From NCBI GenBank assembly GCA_964508085.1, contig CAZDTI010000003.1, positions 1 through 64,000 of the forward strand: a stretch of DNA of 64,000 bases, read 5' to 3'. Within the stretch, counting starts at the first letter, position 1. Each line of letters opens with the position of its first letter. Source of the DNA: CALGLS01 sp964508085. Its GTDB lineage: Bacteria; Bacteroidota; Bacteroidia; Chitinophagales; Saprospiraceae. The translations under genes were made by a program, and so were the position numbers. The notes beneath the pieces were generated by a model that saw nothing but the letters and a program-made list of their open reading frames with translations, searched no databases and was not told the DNA's origin. Shown here piece by piece: positions 16,247-25,396 of this stretch.

Positions 16247-19200
16247 TTACCTGAAAAGTGTTACCTCTCCCTTAAAAACAATTACAGCTCCATTGATGTA
16301 TTCTGCTTTTGCAAAATAAGTATACACGCCTACTCCTGATTCTTTATCCTTAAACTGACCGTCCCAGCCCTCTTGCCAGTCATTCGCTTCAAAATTTTCC
16401 TTTCTGTAAATAACAGCGCCCCAACGATTGAAAACCTGAAAGTCTACGATTTGGATAATGTGATCTGCAGCAAAAGGAAAAAAGTAATCATTGATGCCAT
16501 CTCCATTTGGGCTGAACGCATTCGGAATGTATACATCATTATAAATTTCTGCAACTGTAATAGTTGAGCTTGCTTCTCTGAGACAACCGTCACTGTCTTC
16601 TACTAAAAGATTAAAAACAGTTGAAAAGGGTGGTTGCACCCTGATTTTGTTTTCTCGAATTTCTTCAAATAAATCAATAGGTGTCCAACTAAAGGTTGGG
16701 TCTTCAGCAGAAGTGTATGCGTTGATGTCTATCTGATCTCCAATTTCTATTTGCAGACTTTCGGGATCTAATATTAAATCCGAAATCGTATTGACAACAG
16801 TCGTTACTTTTCGCAAGGTGTCTTTATCCGGGTCTCCAGCAATGGTATCCGTAAAAATGCCACTTTCGTAAATTAGATTACCCAAATAATTAATGCTATC
16901 ACATTCTTCTAAATAAAGTGAATCGCAAAATACTTCGGTAACAGCTATAGAATCTATTCGAGGACATAGCGTGCCGGCAACCGTCACAAAATACTGACCA
17001 GCCTCCACAATCTGGATACTCGGCTCAATTTCTCCAGTAGACCATTCATAGATCGCTGTGTTGGTATAACTCACTGCTGTGACCGTAACCGTACTGTCTT
17101 CACAAAGGAAAAATTCTTCAGCCTCAATCGGTTCTACAATTGGAGGGATTTCTACTTCTACCTCAATAGAATCTCTTCGTCCAGTTACGACATTTATCGC
17201 CAATAAACTTACAGTCATATATTCAGCCTGATCTGGACGTGGATAATAATACCTTGGACTGGTTTCACCTGTTGAATAATCGGGGAAGGTCCATTCATAG
17301 ACCATATCATAACCTAAAGTAGATTGGTTTTCAAAATAAATACTGTCTCCTTCACAGGAATTGTAGATAAACAATGCTTTTACAGCTAGTGGATCTAAAG
17401 GCACACAGTCCTGATCAGGAGTATTAGTTGCATCTACCGTAAAGGTGATAGTACCCTGTGTTTCTTCGATAGTAACTACTTGAATAATATAAGTTCCTTC
17501 TCCTAAACAATTTAATGTAAATGAAGTGTTCGGGTCCGAACTACATAGCCCTGGCGTGACCGCTCCACAATAACCGGGAAGTACTCGATATCTTATTTGA
17601 GAAAAATCTGCTGAGGTATTTTCCTGCATCGAAAAGGTCACATCTCTTTTTGCAGGCCCAATTAAATTTAAAATAAAGAAACTGGACTTATAGCCTTCTG
17701 GCCCCAAAAGGCAATCATAACCATCCGGGCCATCCAGAGGTTCCGTTCCGATGGTGTGGCAATCGACCGTAAGTGTATTTGAGGCTGTCCCCTCCCCCAC
17801 TAAGTCAATAGGTACTGCATTCCAACAATAGTCTCCCGGATTAGGATCAAAGTAAATTACGGGGCGATACAAATCAAAAACCCCCAAAGTATCTCCACAA
17901 GCCCCCCAAAACAAGTAGTAGTCGCCAGGATCAATACAGCCTTTCCTCCAATTCCTGCCTGTCGTGTTCAGAGGATTGGTATTTGGGAAATCAGCTAATG
18001 AAATTTCCTCTAAATTATTTACCGAAGCCGGACTCGAAGCCTTAAACAACTTCATATACTCGGTGGTGGAATGATTGGATCCTAATTCATTTTCATAAGC
18101 AAGATGTAAGCTTCCAACTTCCTCTGAAGTAAAATGATACCAAACCGTATGCTCCGGAACACAGTTGGGAATCTCTGGATCCGTTGGATTGGCGGTAGCA
18201 CATTGGAAACTCATTAACTCTCCTTCTTGATTACCCGGCATCAATTCAAAACTAGGAGGAACTCCAGTTCCAGAAACGGCTGAACCGGGATCGTCAAATT
18301 CATCAAACTGGACGGGTATAAACGGATAGTCAACATAGGAAATACCAAGCGAAAGTTGCTGATTAAGCCTTGCAGTAGGAGTTGCAGACACCACTACATA
18401 GTAACGAGAAATAAGTTCTTCGCAGGCTGTTTTATTAAAAAATATGGTATCCCTTCGAGGAGGAGCACAAAAAGTATCGCAGGGAATTTGAATTTTATTG
18501 GCATAATCGACTAGCGTTAGTCCATCAGCATATGTAGAGTCTATTCCACCATTATTCTGTAACTGATCGAAGGGAGTTGCACCACTATCACTTTTGTAAA
18601 TGGCATAATAAGGCCTTTGGCCGTTCGCGTCATCGGTACAATTCTCCAAAGTAACCATACATTCTCCAGAACCTTCCAACACAAACGTGTAAATAATGTT
18701 ACGTAATGATCGATCCGAGTTATAGGGTTGAGTTTCGGTGTATTGAATATTAAACGGTTCACCACTTACTAACGGATTATAAGCGACACAACAAACACCA
18801 TCCATTGGATCTGTGGGTTCTCCAGAAGTCAAACAAGATATATAGTCATTAGAAGGTCGTAATGACTCATTTAGTGGATTGAGGTCTCCTTCTTTTCCAA
18901 AATAAGTATCTCCATTGGGGGGAACCACGCCAAAATCATAAGCCTGTGCCCAATGGTCAAAACGAGAACTAAGGACACGTTCCACTGCCAGTTTTGGAGC
19001 TATTCGTATTCCTTTATGATCATCTTTCCCAAAAATCACGATTGTATAATCTCCGGGCGGCACAGAGCAATATTCCCGTCGATCAAAAGGAATAACCGCA
19101 CAAGGAGCTATCGGCTCTTGTTGCGTTAACAATTGGGGATTCAACGTCGCATCAAAATCATAAATCTTCACTTCCATATCCCAGGGCAAATTTATTAAAC

Positions 19201-21940
19201 TAACAAAAGAAACATCAGAAAGACGGAAGCCATAATAGACAACTCTATTATCATCATTGGCGCAGGCTTCAATGGGATGAGCTGAGAAAGGCGTATCTTC
19301 CAAACAGTTCAGGAATACAGTATCCAATTGATAAATCACTTTTGTTTCCGTTGGGCAGAGCTCATCAATAACATCGTGATTCCAATCTGCCAACTCCCCT
19401 TCATTAGCAAAACAAGTCTTACTTGGATGGTTGCACTTTATTTCTTCCGGTTCTTCAAGATGAATTTGAAAAAACTGAGCCCTCCCCAAATCTCCTCGAT
19501 CTCCGGCCGTTGATTGGAGTGCTGGGTTATCGTAGGAAGCGGTAGTTCCATAAGCAACTAAGGTGTAAAATCCCGGTGTAAGCATATCACAATCAGAAGT
19601 TCGTTCCCAAGATTCACAGAGATTCCATTGTTCATTCGCATCGTTATCTCCTACCCACGGAATAAGATTGTTTACGCCATTCGAGATGTCTCCAATAAAA
19701 AGATTATAGGGATTTCCGGAAGGAGAAATAATTTCTGCACGTCGTGGCTCAGAAAGATAGAAAACGCGATATAGTTGCATGATGGCTATATCGTTACCAC
19801 AAGGATTAACACCTCCGATGACTAAAGGATTATTACCACAAGTAAAGGTGTCCACAGAAGTGACGAGGGTATCCACATTTGTCAAATCTCCCAAATCGTC
19901 TGGATTATTGGGATCAATAAATTCAGCAGAATAGTCATTAAAACGAATGGTAGGAGTCATACCATAACCGCGCTGTTCTTCATCACCAAAGGTCACCCAG
20001 GAATAATGCCCTGAACTCAGGCAATAATAATTGGCGTTGCTATTGGCCGATTCCGTTATACAACCTCCAACATACTCTATGGCGTTCATGATCACTTCAT
20101 CATCCATATATGCGTTTTGAGCTGCAGCCAAACTAGCGATAGAACCTTTATAAAGTTTGTGGTGAAAATCTTCGGGGTTGCCCGATTCTATATTAGAAAT
20201 CTTCAAAACACCATTTTGATTAACAATAAACTCCCGCAACATTATTTTACGTCGATCATCACAAGTACCACCTGCTATTTGTACAGTATTTTCACAACCG
20301 AATATATCTTCAGACAAAGTATACCCAGTTCCAGGCACCAATGGATTTAGATTATTAATTTTTTCATAGGCATTCGAATTAACTAATGAAAATTCGTTTA
20401 TGGGGATCTGATCTTTGACATTAATATACAACCTGATTTTTCTACCCAACATACTCTTTCCACAATTCCAATTTTCGGATACCGCATTTCCACCCAAAAT
20501 CTGTAGTGCATAGGCTCCTGCCGGCAAACAAGAAATGGTTTCGTCCTCTTTCCACGAAGCAATTAAATCTGTAGTGGCATTAATTGCGCTACAATCTTCT
20601 GTAATGTCTTTGCTAAATAAACGTACAAAACGATAATCCCGATCAGTACCAAAGGAGAACTCCACCTCCGCATCACCTCCCAATTCAAAACGGACCCAAG
20701 TAGAATATTCCAAATCGTAATTTGTTCCGTTATTTGCCATGGTTACAAAGTTCGGCGGGTTTACAGTCCCACATTGATTTGCTGGAAGTGTCAAGGAAGA
20801 ACCGCAAGTGAACGTATCTAAAACAGAGCTTGTAATACCGAAGGAAGAAGATGGCAAAACACCGAGTACGCTATTGGGATTCATCTCTGACAAAATCGGT
20901 CGAGGAGCACTGGTATCAAAACCTCCTCTTTTGCAAGTCTTAATGGTTACGTTGTCATTGGCATATCCTCCAGGGAAAAACACCGCTAAGGAAAGTGTGG
21001 TGTTAGGTTCTATATTTTCACATTTGAATTCGGTATACATTATGGTCGTATCAGGTATTGGTTGCATCATTCGACAAGTACCGATTTCAGGTAAGGTCGT
21101 CCATTCTGCTAATTGAGCATTTCCCTGAAACAAACGAACTCCAATATTTTCAGGAAGAATATTCGAACTAGAATTCGAAGAAAGCGAAAATTCAACACTG
21201 ATATATTCTGGAAAGTTTCCGCTTTGAATACTCCACCATAAGCTTTGGTTCAACTCCTCGGGATTGGCTGTCGGAAGACATTCGAATTCAACATCACTAT
21301 CTACAGTTTGGCAACCGACATCAAAGACCAAGGGAGCATTAAGAATAGAAAGGTCGTCAGATGGATCGTCATGCAAAGGTTGAGACGCAGGTGCATTTTC
21401 GAAAGGTACCCCTAATGTTAGCTCCAGATAAATTTGTCCTGCTGCTTCTGGTGATAAGGTTACCTGTACCATATAAATTCCGGGATCGAGACATTCTGTA
21501 TCTGTACTCCCTTGTTGCGGAACAGGTGTTAGCTTAGCTGGATCAATCCAAGCTTCGGAAGGAGGACAATTGCTGTTGGCTCGGAGGTAAGTGATAAAGC
21601 CAAAATCATTGGCGTCATTAACGGCACTCGTTTGTAATAATTCTAATTTTCCATAACGAGCAGTGGGCAGATAAAAAGTAAACCAAACATCACGGTCATG
21701 TACACTCGCGTCTAAGAAGTACGTTCCAGCCTCTGCACTGTTCCCACCGGCGTTTACGATTTCAGAAGTAAAAAGACCAAGCCCATAATTGTTATTGGAA
21801 ATAATAATCTCAGAAGCATCGGAACAATCATCGTTTGGTGCTTGCCCAAAAATGAGACTCGTTGGTATTATTGTTAAAAAAAATATGACCAACGGGACAA
21901 AAACAGTGATTTTGGATAAATATTCTTGGGGATTTTTCAT
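16247..21940 (-). CDS. Giant T9SS-exported multidomain surface protein (1897 aa)
   Basis: A long N-terminal signal segment (hydrophobic core VPLVIFFLTIIPTSLIFG, with APNDDCSDAS after it) is followed by many beta-sandwich modules. At least seven modules end with a C-L-x-x-G-x-Y type strand (CLDPGIY, CLPAGAY, CLSSGHY, MLTPGFY, SVPPGDY, CIDPGDY, CLGEGTY), resembling pre-peptidase C-terminal-like domains, with regularly placed Cys pairs. A PKD-like part follows (about residues 1490-1580, YEWTFPDYSTGETSP). The last 95 residues are the gliding-motility-associated C-terminal domain (VYIPNAFSPNGDGIND, VFNRWGAVIY, WDGQFKDKESG), a type-B T9SS sorting signal. It is expected to be exported across the outer membrane and held at or released from the surface; adhesin or matrix roles are inferred. 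No catalytic domain was recognised. Confidence 0.9.
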   Translation of the reverse strand: MKNPQEYLSKITVFVPLVIFFLTIIPTSLIFGQAPNDDCSDASEIIISNNNYGLGLFTSEIVNAGGNSAEAGTYFLDASVHDRDVWFTFYLPTARYGKLELLQTSAVNDANDFGFITYLRANSNCPPSEAWIDPAKLTPVPQQGSTDTECLDPGIYMVQVTLSPEAAGQIYLELTLGVPFENAPASQPLHDDPSDDLSILNAPLVFDVGCQTVDSDVEFECLPTANPEELNQSLWWSIQSGNFPEYISVEFSLSSNSSSNILPENIGVRLFQGNAQLAEWTTLPEIGTCRMMQPIPDTTIMYTEFKCENIEPNTTLSLAVFFPGGYANDNVTIKTCKRGGFDTSAPRPILSEMNPNSVLGVLPSSSFGITSSVLDTFTCGSSLTLPANQCGTVNPPNFVTMANNGTNYDLEYSTWVRFELGGDAEVEFSFGTDRDYRFVRLFSKDITEDCSAINATTDLIASWKEDETISCLPAGAYALQILGGNAVSENWNCGKSMLGRKIRLYINVKDQIPINEFSLVNSNAYEKINNLNPLVPGTGYTLSEDIFGCENTVQIAGGTCDDRRKIMLREFIVNQNGVLKISNIESGNPEDFHHKLYKGSIASLAAAQNAYMDDEVIMNAIEYVGGCITESANSNANYYCLSSGHYSWVTFGDEEQRGYGMTPTIRFNDYSAEFIDPNNPDDLGDLTNVDTLVTSVDTFTCGNNPLVIGGVNPCGNDIAIMQLYRVFYLSEPRRAEIISPSGNPYNLFIGDISNGVNNLIPWVGDNDANEQWNLCESWERTSDCDMLTPGFYTLVAYGTTASYDNPALQSTAGDRGDLGRAQFFQIHLEEPEEIKCNHPSKTCFANEGELADWNHDVIDELCPTETKVIYQLDTVFLNCLEDTPFSAHPIEACANDDNRVVYYGFRLSDVSFVSLINLPWDMEVKIYDFDATLNPQLLTQQEPIAPCAVIPFDRREYCSVPPGDYTIVIFGKDDHKGIRIAPKLAVERVLSSRFDHWAQAYDFGVVPPNGDTYFGKEGDLNPLNESLRPSNDYISCLTSGEPTDPMDGVCCVAYNPLVSGEPFNIQYTETQPYNSDRSLRNIIYTFVLEGSGECMVTLENCTDDANGQRPYYAIYKSDSGATPFDQLQNNGGIDSTYADGLTLVDYANKIQIPCDTFCAPPRRDTIFFNKTACEELISRYYVVVSATPTARLNQQLSLGISYVDYPFIPVQFDEFDDPGSAVSGTGVPPSFELMPGNQEGELMSFQCATANPTDPEIPNCVPEHTVWYHFTSEEVGSLHLAYENELGSNHSTTEYMKLFKASSPASVNNLEEISLADFPNTNPLNTTGRNWRKGCIDPGDYYLFWGACGDTLGVFDLYRPVIYFDPNPGDYCWNAVPIDLVGEGTASNTLTVDCHTIGTEPLDGPDGYDCLLGPEGYKSSFFILNLIGPAKRDVTFSMQENTSADFSQIRYRVLPGYCGAVTPGLCSSDPNTSFTLNCLGEGTYIIQVVTIEETQGTITFTVDATNTPDQDCVPLDPLAVKALFIYNSCEGDSIYFENQSTLGYDMVYEWTFPDYSTGETSPRYYYPRPDQAEYMTVSLLAINVVTGRRDSIEVEVEIPPIVEPIEAEEFFLCEDSTVTVTAVSYTNTAIYEWSTGEIEPSIQIVEAGQYFVTVAGTLCPRIDSIAVTEVFCDSLYLEECDSINYLGNLIYESGIFTDTIAGDPDKDTLRKVTTVVNTISDLILDPESLQIEIGDQIDINAYTSAEDPTFSWTPIDLFEEIRENKIRVQPPFSTVFNLLVEDSDGCLREASSTITVAEIYNDVYIPNAFSPNGDGINDYFFPFAADHIIQIVDFQVFNRWGAVIYRKENFEANDWQEGWDGQFKDKESGVGVYTYFAKAEYINGAVIVFKGEVTLFR

Positions 21941-22351
21941 AGCTAAACGTTAATTTTGTGAGATCCAAACGAACCGTAATCAACAAAATGTCATATTCTA
22001 AAGCCGTCTTTTTTCAGACTTACAAAGGCAGATATCTTTTAGTAAATTAAGAATAGGTTAGGTGTGGCTTCGTCAATTACCAGATTGACTGGTATTTGGT
22101 ACTGAAACCGACTAGTTAAGAAACTAAGCGATAGTGGTACCTTTTATTTTTTGTTGGAAGAAATCTTGTATTTCTGTCTATTCCAAAGGTAACCAGAATG
22201 TTTAATATTTCCAAAAGGACATTTGCAAGTTCAGCTGCCTCTTCAAGCTGTCCGCCCAATGACGGATTGTCTTGATTCGCGGAAAAGGTTTGTTGAAGTT
22301 AAGGCTAAAAAAGAGTTTCTTCAGATTGCCAAATTGCATTAAAAGTTACTT
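21941..22351. other. Intergenic region with possible gene remnant
   Basis: No intact gene is seen. On the minus strand, 22116-22285 reads protein-like (..ANQDNPSLGGQLEEAAELAN.. then VLLEILNIL) to a stop at 22116-22118 but without a start and after two stops, suggesting a decayed gene end. A 45-codon ATG frame at 22202-22339 overlaps it and is probably chance. Confidence 0.35.
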
Positions 22352-22382
22352 TTGAAGTTAAAATATCTTTTTTGTAGTTTTG
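22352..22382 (+). promoter_or_regulatory. Consensus promoter of the MscS gene
   Basis: TTG at 22352-22354 and TAGTTTTG at 22375-22382 are 20 bases apart, fitting TTG-N20-TAnnTTTG. The ATG follows 39 bases later. Confidence 0.7.
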
Positions 22383-22420
22383 CCTCTATCATTAATTCAA
22401 ATTAGAAATTAACATATATC

Positions 22421-23251
22421 ATGGAAGAAAGCGTTGGCAAATTAGAAGTATATACTGGACAGTTTATTGACTGGGCCGTTATTTTTGTACCCAAATTGAT
22501 TTTAGCCTGCATCATTTTATTTATAGGCTTTTGGATGGTTAGAAAATTAGATGCCATTGTAGAAGCGGCGATGGAGAAAGCGGGACTTTCTTTAGAGATC
22601 ACCTCTTTTTTAAGCTCTATTATAGAGATCGGGTTAAAATTCGTAGTCGTCTTGATTGCTGCTGGGATGTTGGGATTTGAGATGTCTTCTCTTGTAGCGG
22701 TTTTAGCAGCAGCAGGTTTTGCTATTGGTTTGGCCCTACAGGGTTTCCTAGGGAATTTTGCTTCTGGGATTACTATTGTTTTCTTCAAACCTTATAAGGT
22801 TGGTGACTGGGTAGAAATTTCTGAAAAGTTTGGCCGGGTAGAAAGCATCCAAATTTTCAATACCACCATTATTACTCCAGGACAAAAGACCTTGATCATT
22901 CCCAATGGTCAGGTTACGGATGGGATCATTACTAATTTTTCCACTAAAGGTCACATTCGAATTGAATTAAATGTGACAATGCCTTATGCTGAAAGTTTCC
23001 CTAAGGTGAAATCTGTTATTATAAAAGCATTAAAAACAGTTCCTGATGTCATGCAAGATCCTGAACCTATGGTAGGGATTGAGTCTTTTGATAGTCACAA
23101 TGTTATAATCGGTATTCGTCCTTTCATCAAACCAGATAACTATTGGGATGTTACTTTTAATGTGCATGAAGTGGTGAAGAAGGCCTTTAACGAGAATGGA
23201 ATTAAGGTATCTTACTCTGAGGGAATTGAGCTTGGGGAGATCGGAGATTGA
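22421..23251 (+). CDS. Small-conductance mechanosensitive channel (MscS family)
   Basis: The 276-residue protein matches minimal MscS in length and order. Three N-terminal membrane helices come first, the third being the pore helix (VAVLAAAGFAIGLALQGFLG, then NFASGITI). The cytoplasmic beta domain (FKPYKVGDWVEISEKFGRVE, TPGQKTLIIPNG) and the alpha/beta end (YAESFPKVKSVIIKAL) follow. The Ala/Gly packing pattern and the A-L-Q-G-F-L-G-N-F segment are diagnostic. Such channels open on membrane tension during osmotic downshock. It is transcribed alone from a consensus promoter; the dispersed repeat copy 3 begins 23 bases after the stop. Confidence 0.96.
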   Translation: MEESVGKLEVYTGQFIDWAVIFVPKLILACIILFIGFWMVRKLDAIVEAAMEKAGLSLEITSFLSSIIEIGLKFVVVLIAAGMLGFEMSSLVAVLAAAGFAIGLALQGFLGNFASGITIVFFKPYKVGDWVEISEKFGRVESIQIFNTTIITPGQKTLIIPNGQVTDGIITNFSTKGHIRIELNVTMPYAESFPKVKSVIIKALKTVPDVMQDPEPMVGIESFDSHNVIIGIRPFIKPDNYWDVTFNVHEVVKKAFNENGIKVSYSEGIELGEIGD

Positions 23252-23273
23252 TTCCCGACCGCGCCCACATTTG

Positions 23274-23332
23274 TCCCGAGTTGCAACTCGGGGCAAATGA
23301 TGGTTCGACTCCTCCAAAGTCTTGCGTGGGGT
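23274..23332 (+). repeat. Dispersed two-hairpin repeat, copy 3
   Basis: A perfect stem CCCGAGTT-gc-AACTCGGG (23275-23292) is followed by ATGGTTCGACTCCTCCAAAGTC and GCGTGGGGTTTG. A GT-rich tail (GTGTGGTTGTGTGGTTGTGTGG near 23373-23394) follows, as in copy 1. Confidence 0.75.
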
Positions 23333-23403
23333 TTGTAGGGGTTCTTGTTACTGGTGTGTGGGTGCGATGTGTGGTTGTGTGGTTGTGTGGTTGTGTTGAT
23401 CCC

Positions 23404-24048
23404 TTAGATTTTTCTTAGCTCTTCCATTTCGTTTAGGGTTTCTTCTAGTTTTTTAAGTTTGCGGCCATAGACGGCGTTTAAGTCCAGGCGATATAGTGGC
23501 TCGCTGAAGTAGCTTACTACCACTAACAATAATACTCCTAATGATATCCAGATTATGGGTAGACCTCCTACCATATAGGTATTCGAGTTGTTCATAATGT
23601 AATCTTTCAACTGGGTTCCGAAGAAATCATTGAAGAGTACGAGTGATACTAATCCTATGAAATACAAAGGGTAAAATACTTTGTAAATTTTGACAAGGTC
23701 TTCTATTTTCTCTTTGAGTTGGAAGTCAAATGATTTTAGGTAGTCGTAGCTATTTTTTGTTTTGTCTATTTGGCTTATTCCTTTAAAGCTTTTTTTTCCG
23801 AATACGATTAACGGAATAAATAAAGTAGCTAGAAAGATCCCTACGGGGGGGACACCAGCAACAAATCCTATAGCAAGATGAACTACCATAAGCAGGATGA
23901 CATAATATTGGTTCCAACGAAACATCCTGATCATTTTGTCAATGATGTGATTTGATTTTTGATTGTAAAAATCATTTATTTTGGGAGCTACCAGTGCATT
24001 GTTATTTAAAAATCCTTCTTTCCAAATTTCTTCGATTGACTTTTTCAT
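23404..24048 (-). CDS. Four-helix membrane protein cotranscribed with an ECF sigma factor
   Basis: The 214-residue protein has a soluble N-terminal stretch (about 1-45), then four hydrophobic segments (about 47-64, 68-84, 125-141, 160-180) and a charged, probably coiled-coil C-terminus (KLKKLEETLNEMEELRKI). It follows the sigma factor gene at 24149 on the same strand, 100 bases downstream. Membrane proteins in this position are often anti-sigma factors. No zinc-binding HxxxCxxC or recognisable FecR-like domain is present, so the regulatory role is inferred only from position. The N-terminus facing the cytoplasm would be the candidate sigma-binding part. Confidence 0.7.
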   Translation of the reverse strand: MKKSIEEIWKEGFLNNNALVAPKINDFYNQKSNHIIDKMIRMFRWNQYYVILLMVVHLAIGFVAGVPPVGIFLATLFIPLIVFGKKSFKGISQIDKTKNSYDYLKSFDFQLKEKIEDLVKIYKVFYPLYFIGLVSLVLFNDFFGTQLKDYIMNNSNTYMVGGLPIIWISLGVLLLVVVSYFSEPLYRLDLNAVYGRKLKKLEETLNEMEELRKI

Positions 24049-24148
24049 ATTATTCTTTTTTGATTTGTTGATGAATTATTTAATGTTAAATGATTTTATT
24101 TGACCAGAGATACGTTTTGCTAAACGTTATCCTGTTGGAAGCAGAAGT

Positions 24149-24634
24149 TTAGTACGCTACTAGAATTTTTTTCAAGCGTTCTTTGATCCTCTTTATTCGG
24201 ACGCCAATATTGTTGGGATTCGTCCCCATGATGTCTGCAATTTCCTGATACGTTTTTTCTTCGAGGTAAAGGAGTATCACTCCCCTATCCACTTCCGATA
24301 ATTGGCGAATGGCTTTGTACAAAATATTTAAGGATTCCTCTTTAAAGACATCAGCTTCTATGGAAACTTCATTTGGAATATACTCTGTAACAAAGTGTTT
24401 TTCTTTATTCTTCTTTTTCTTCATCAGAGTCAGACAAACATTTAGGGACAGCCGATAGACCCAAGTGGACCAATCCGATTGCTGTTTAAAGTTTCCTCTG
24501 GTTCGCCAAATTTGCAGGCACACTTCCTGATAGTAATCTTCAAAATCTTCCTGAGTATTGGTATAGGCTCTGCACATCTTGATGATGATGCCGGCGTGGG
24601 GAAGAATGGAAAAGTTGTAAAAATCGTTGCTCAC
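24149..24634 (-). CDS. ECF-type RNA polymerase sigma factor
   Basis: The product has 161 residues. Sigma region 2 is visible at about 10-75 (QEDFEDYYQEVCLQIWRTRG, then QQSDWSTWVYRLSLNVCL) and region 4 at about 105-155 (LSEVDRGVILLYLEEKTYQE, IADIMGTNPNNIGVRIKRIK). This is the short extracytoplasmic-function type that directs RNA polymerase to a specific stress or envelope regulon. The gene is first in a two-gene unit with the membrane protein at 23404, a common sigma/regulator layout. Target promoters are unknown. The start is supported by family length. Confidence 0.93.
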   Translation of the reverse strand: MSNDFYNFSILPHAGIIIKMCRAYTNTQEDFEDYYQEVCLQIWRTRGNFKQQSDWSTWVYRLSLNVCLTLMKKKKNKEKHFVTEYIPNEVSIEADVFKEESLNILYKAIRQLSEVDRGVILLYLEEKTYQEIADIMGTNPNNIGVRIKRIKERLKKILVAY

Positions 24635-24782
24635 TTTAATTGTATTAAATTATTTTAATTGTTACTTAGTTAGTGGCTAAGGTAGAAGGATTATTACAGG
24701 TTGATGAATTTTATTATTTTTGGATAGAGATATTCGTTTATAGAATCCTTTGGAATAAACCCGTAAAAACAATAAACTACCT

Positions 24783-25289
24783 ATGGAAAATAACACTTGC
24801 CTTGCCTTCTTCCTATGTCTATTATTATCTCTCAACTCTTGCAGCGATAAAGTATACTTCCTTGCCGGACCTACATTTGATTCGGGCAATGTTGGGTTGA
24901 CCAATGCTGGGGCCCGCGACTGGGACTCCCGCTGGGGAACCAGCTATGAAATTGGTTATGCTTTCTCTGAGAAAAACTTCCTGTCTTATAATCTAAGTTA
25001 TATTGGATATGAAAATTATGATGGCACCAATACCTATACTAGTGCTTTGGAATATGCTCGGGAAAGTAATTTTTCAAATTTCTCTTTAATCTATGGAGGC
25101 GGTTTCGGATTTTCACATAGTTTTCCTAGTGGTCCAACAATACCTTTACGTATTGGTCTTTTTTATGATATTCCTGTTCATGAAAACCTTTCTGTACGCT
25201 TGGGGATTATGGATCGCCCTCAGTATTTCATCAAAAGGGGTGGTCAATTTAATAACGGTTTGAGTTTGATGGCAGGGTTACGGTTTTAA
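24783..25289 (+). CDS. Small outer-membrane beta-barrel-like lipoprotein
   Basis: The 168-residue protein begins with a lipoprotein-type signal ending LNSC (MENNTCLAFFLCLLLSLNSC, Cys at residue 20). The mature part has alternating aromatic and polar strands with Gly turns (YEIGYAFSEKNFLSYNLSYI, FGFSHSFPSG, GLSLMAGLRF) and ends in Phe. This pattern suits an eight-strand beta-barrel or porin-like fold, and the closing GLRF resembles an outer-membrane insertion signal. A lipidated Cys on a barrel is unusual, so the leader may simply be cleaved. A TATTTTTG box lies at 24715-24722 but lacks a good -33. Function unknown. Confidence 0.65.
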   Translation: MENNTCLAFFLCLLLSLNSCSDKVYFLAGPTFDSGNVGLTNAGARDWDSRWGTSYEIGYAFSEKNFLSYNLSYIGYENYDGTNTYTSALEYARESNFSNFSLIYGGGFGFSHSFPSGPTIPLRIGLFYDIPVHENLSVRLGIMDRPQYFIKRGGQFNNGLSLMAGLRF

Positions 25290-25396
25290 TTTTTTAAAGT
25301 ATAAAAATGTCCAAAATTATATAAAGATTACTACCTTAGGGGGAGTAACAAACATGTGGTAAAGATATACTGCAAAAGAAAACCAACAAACAAACT

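Noticed and set aside
22202..22339. 45-codon minus-strand ORF upstream of mscS
   Set aside because: An overlapping frame looks more protein-like, there is no promoter or terminator for it, and its length is within chance expectation.
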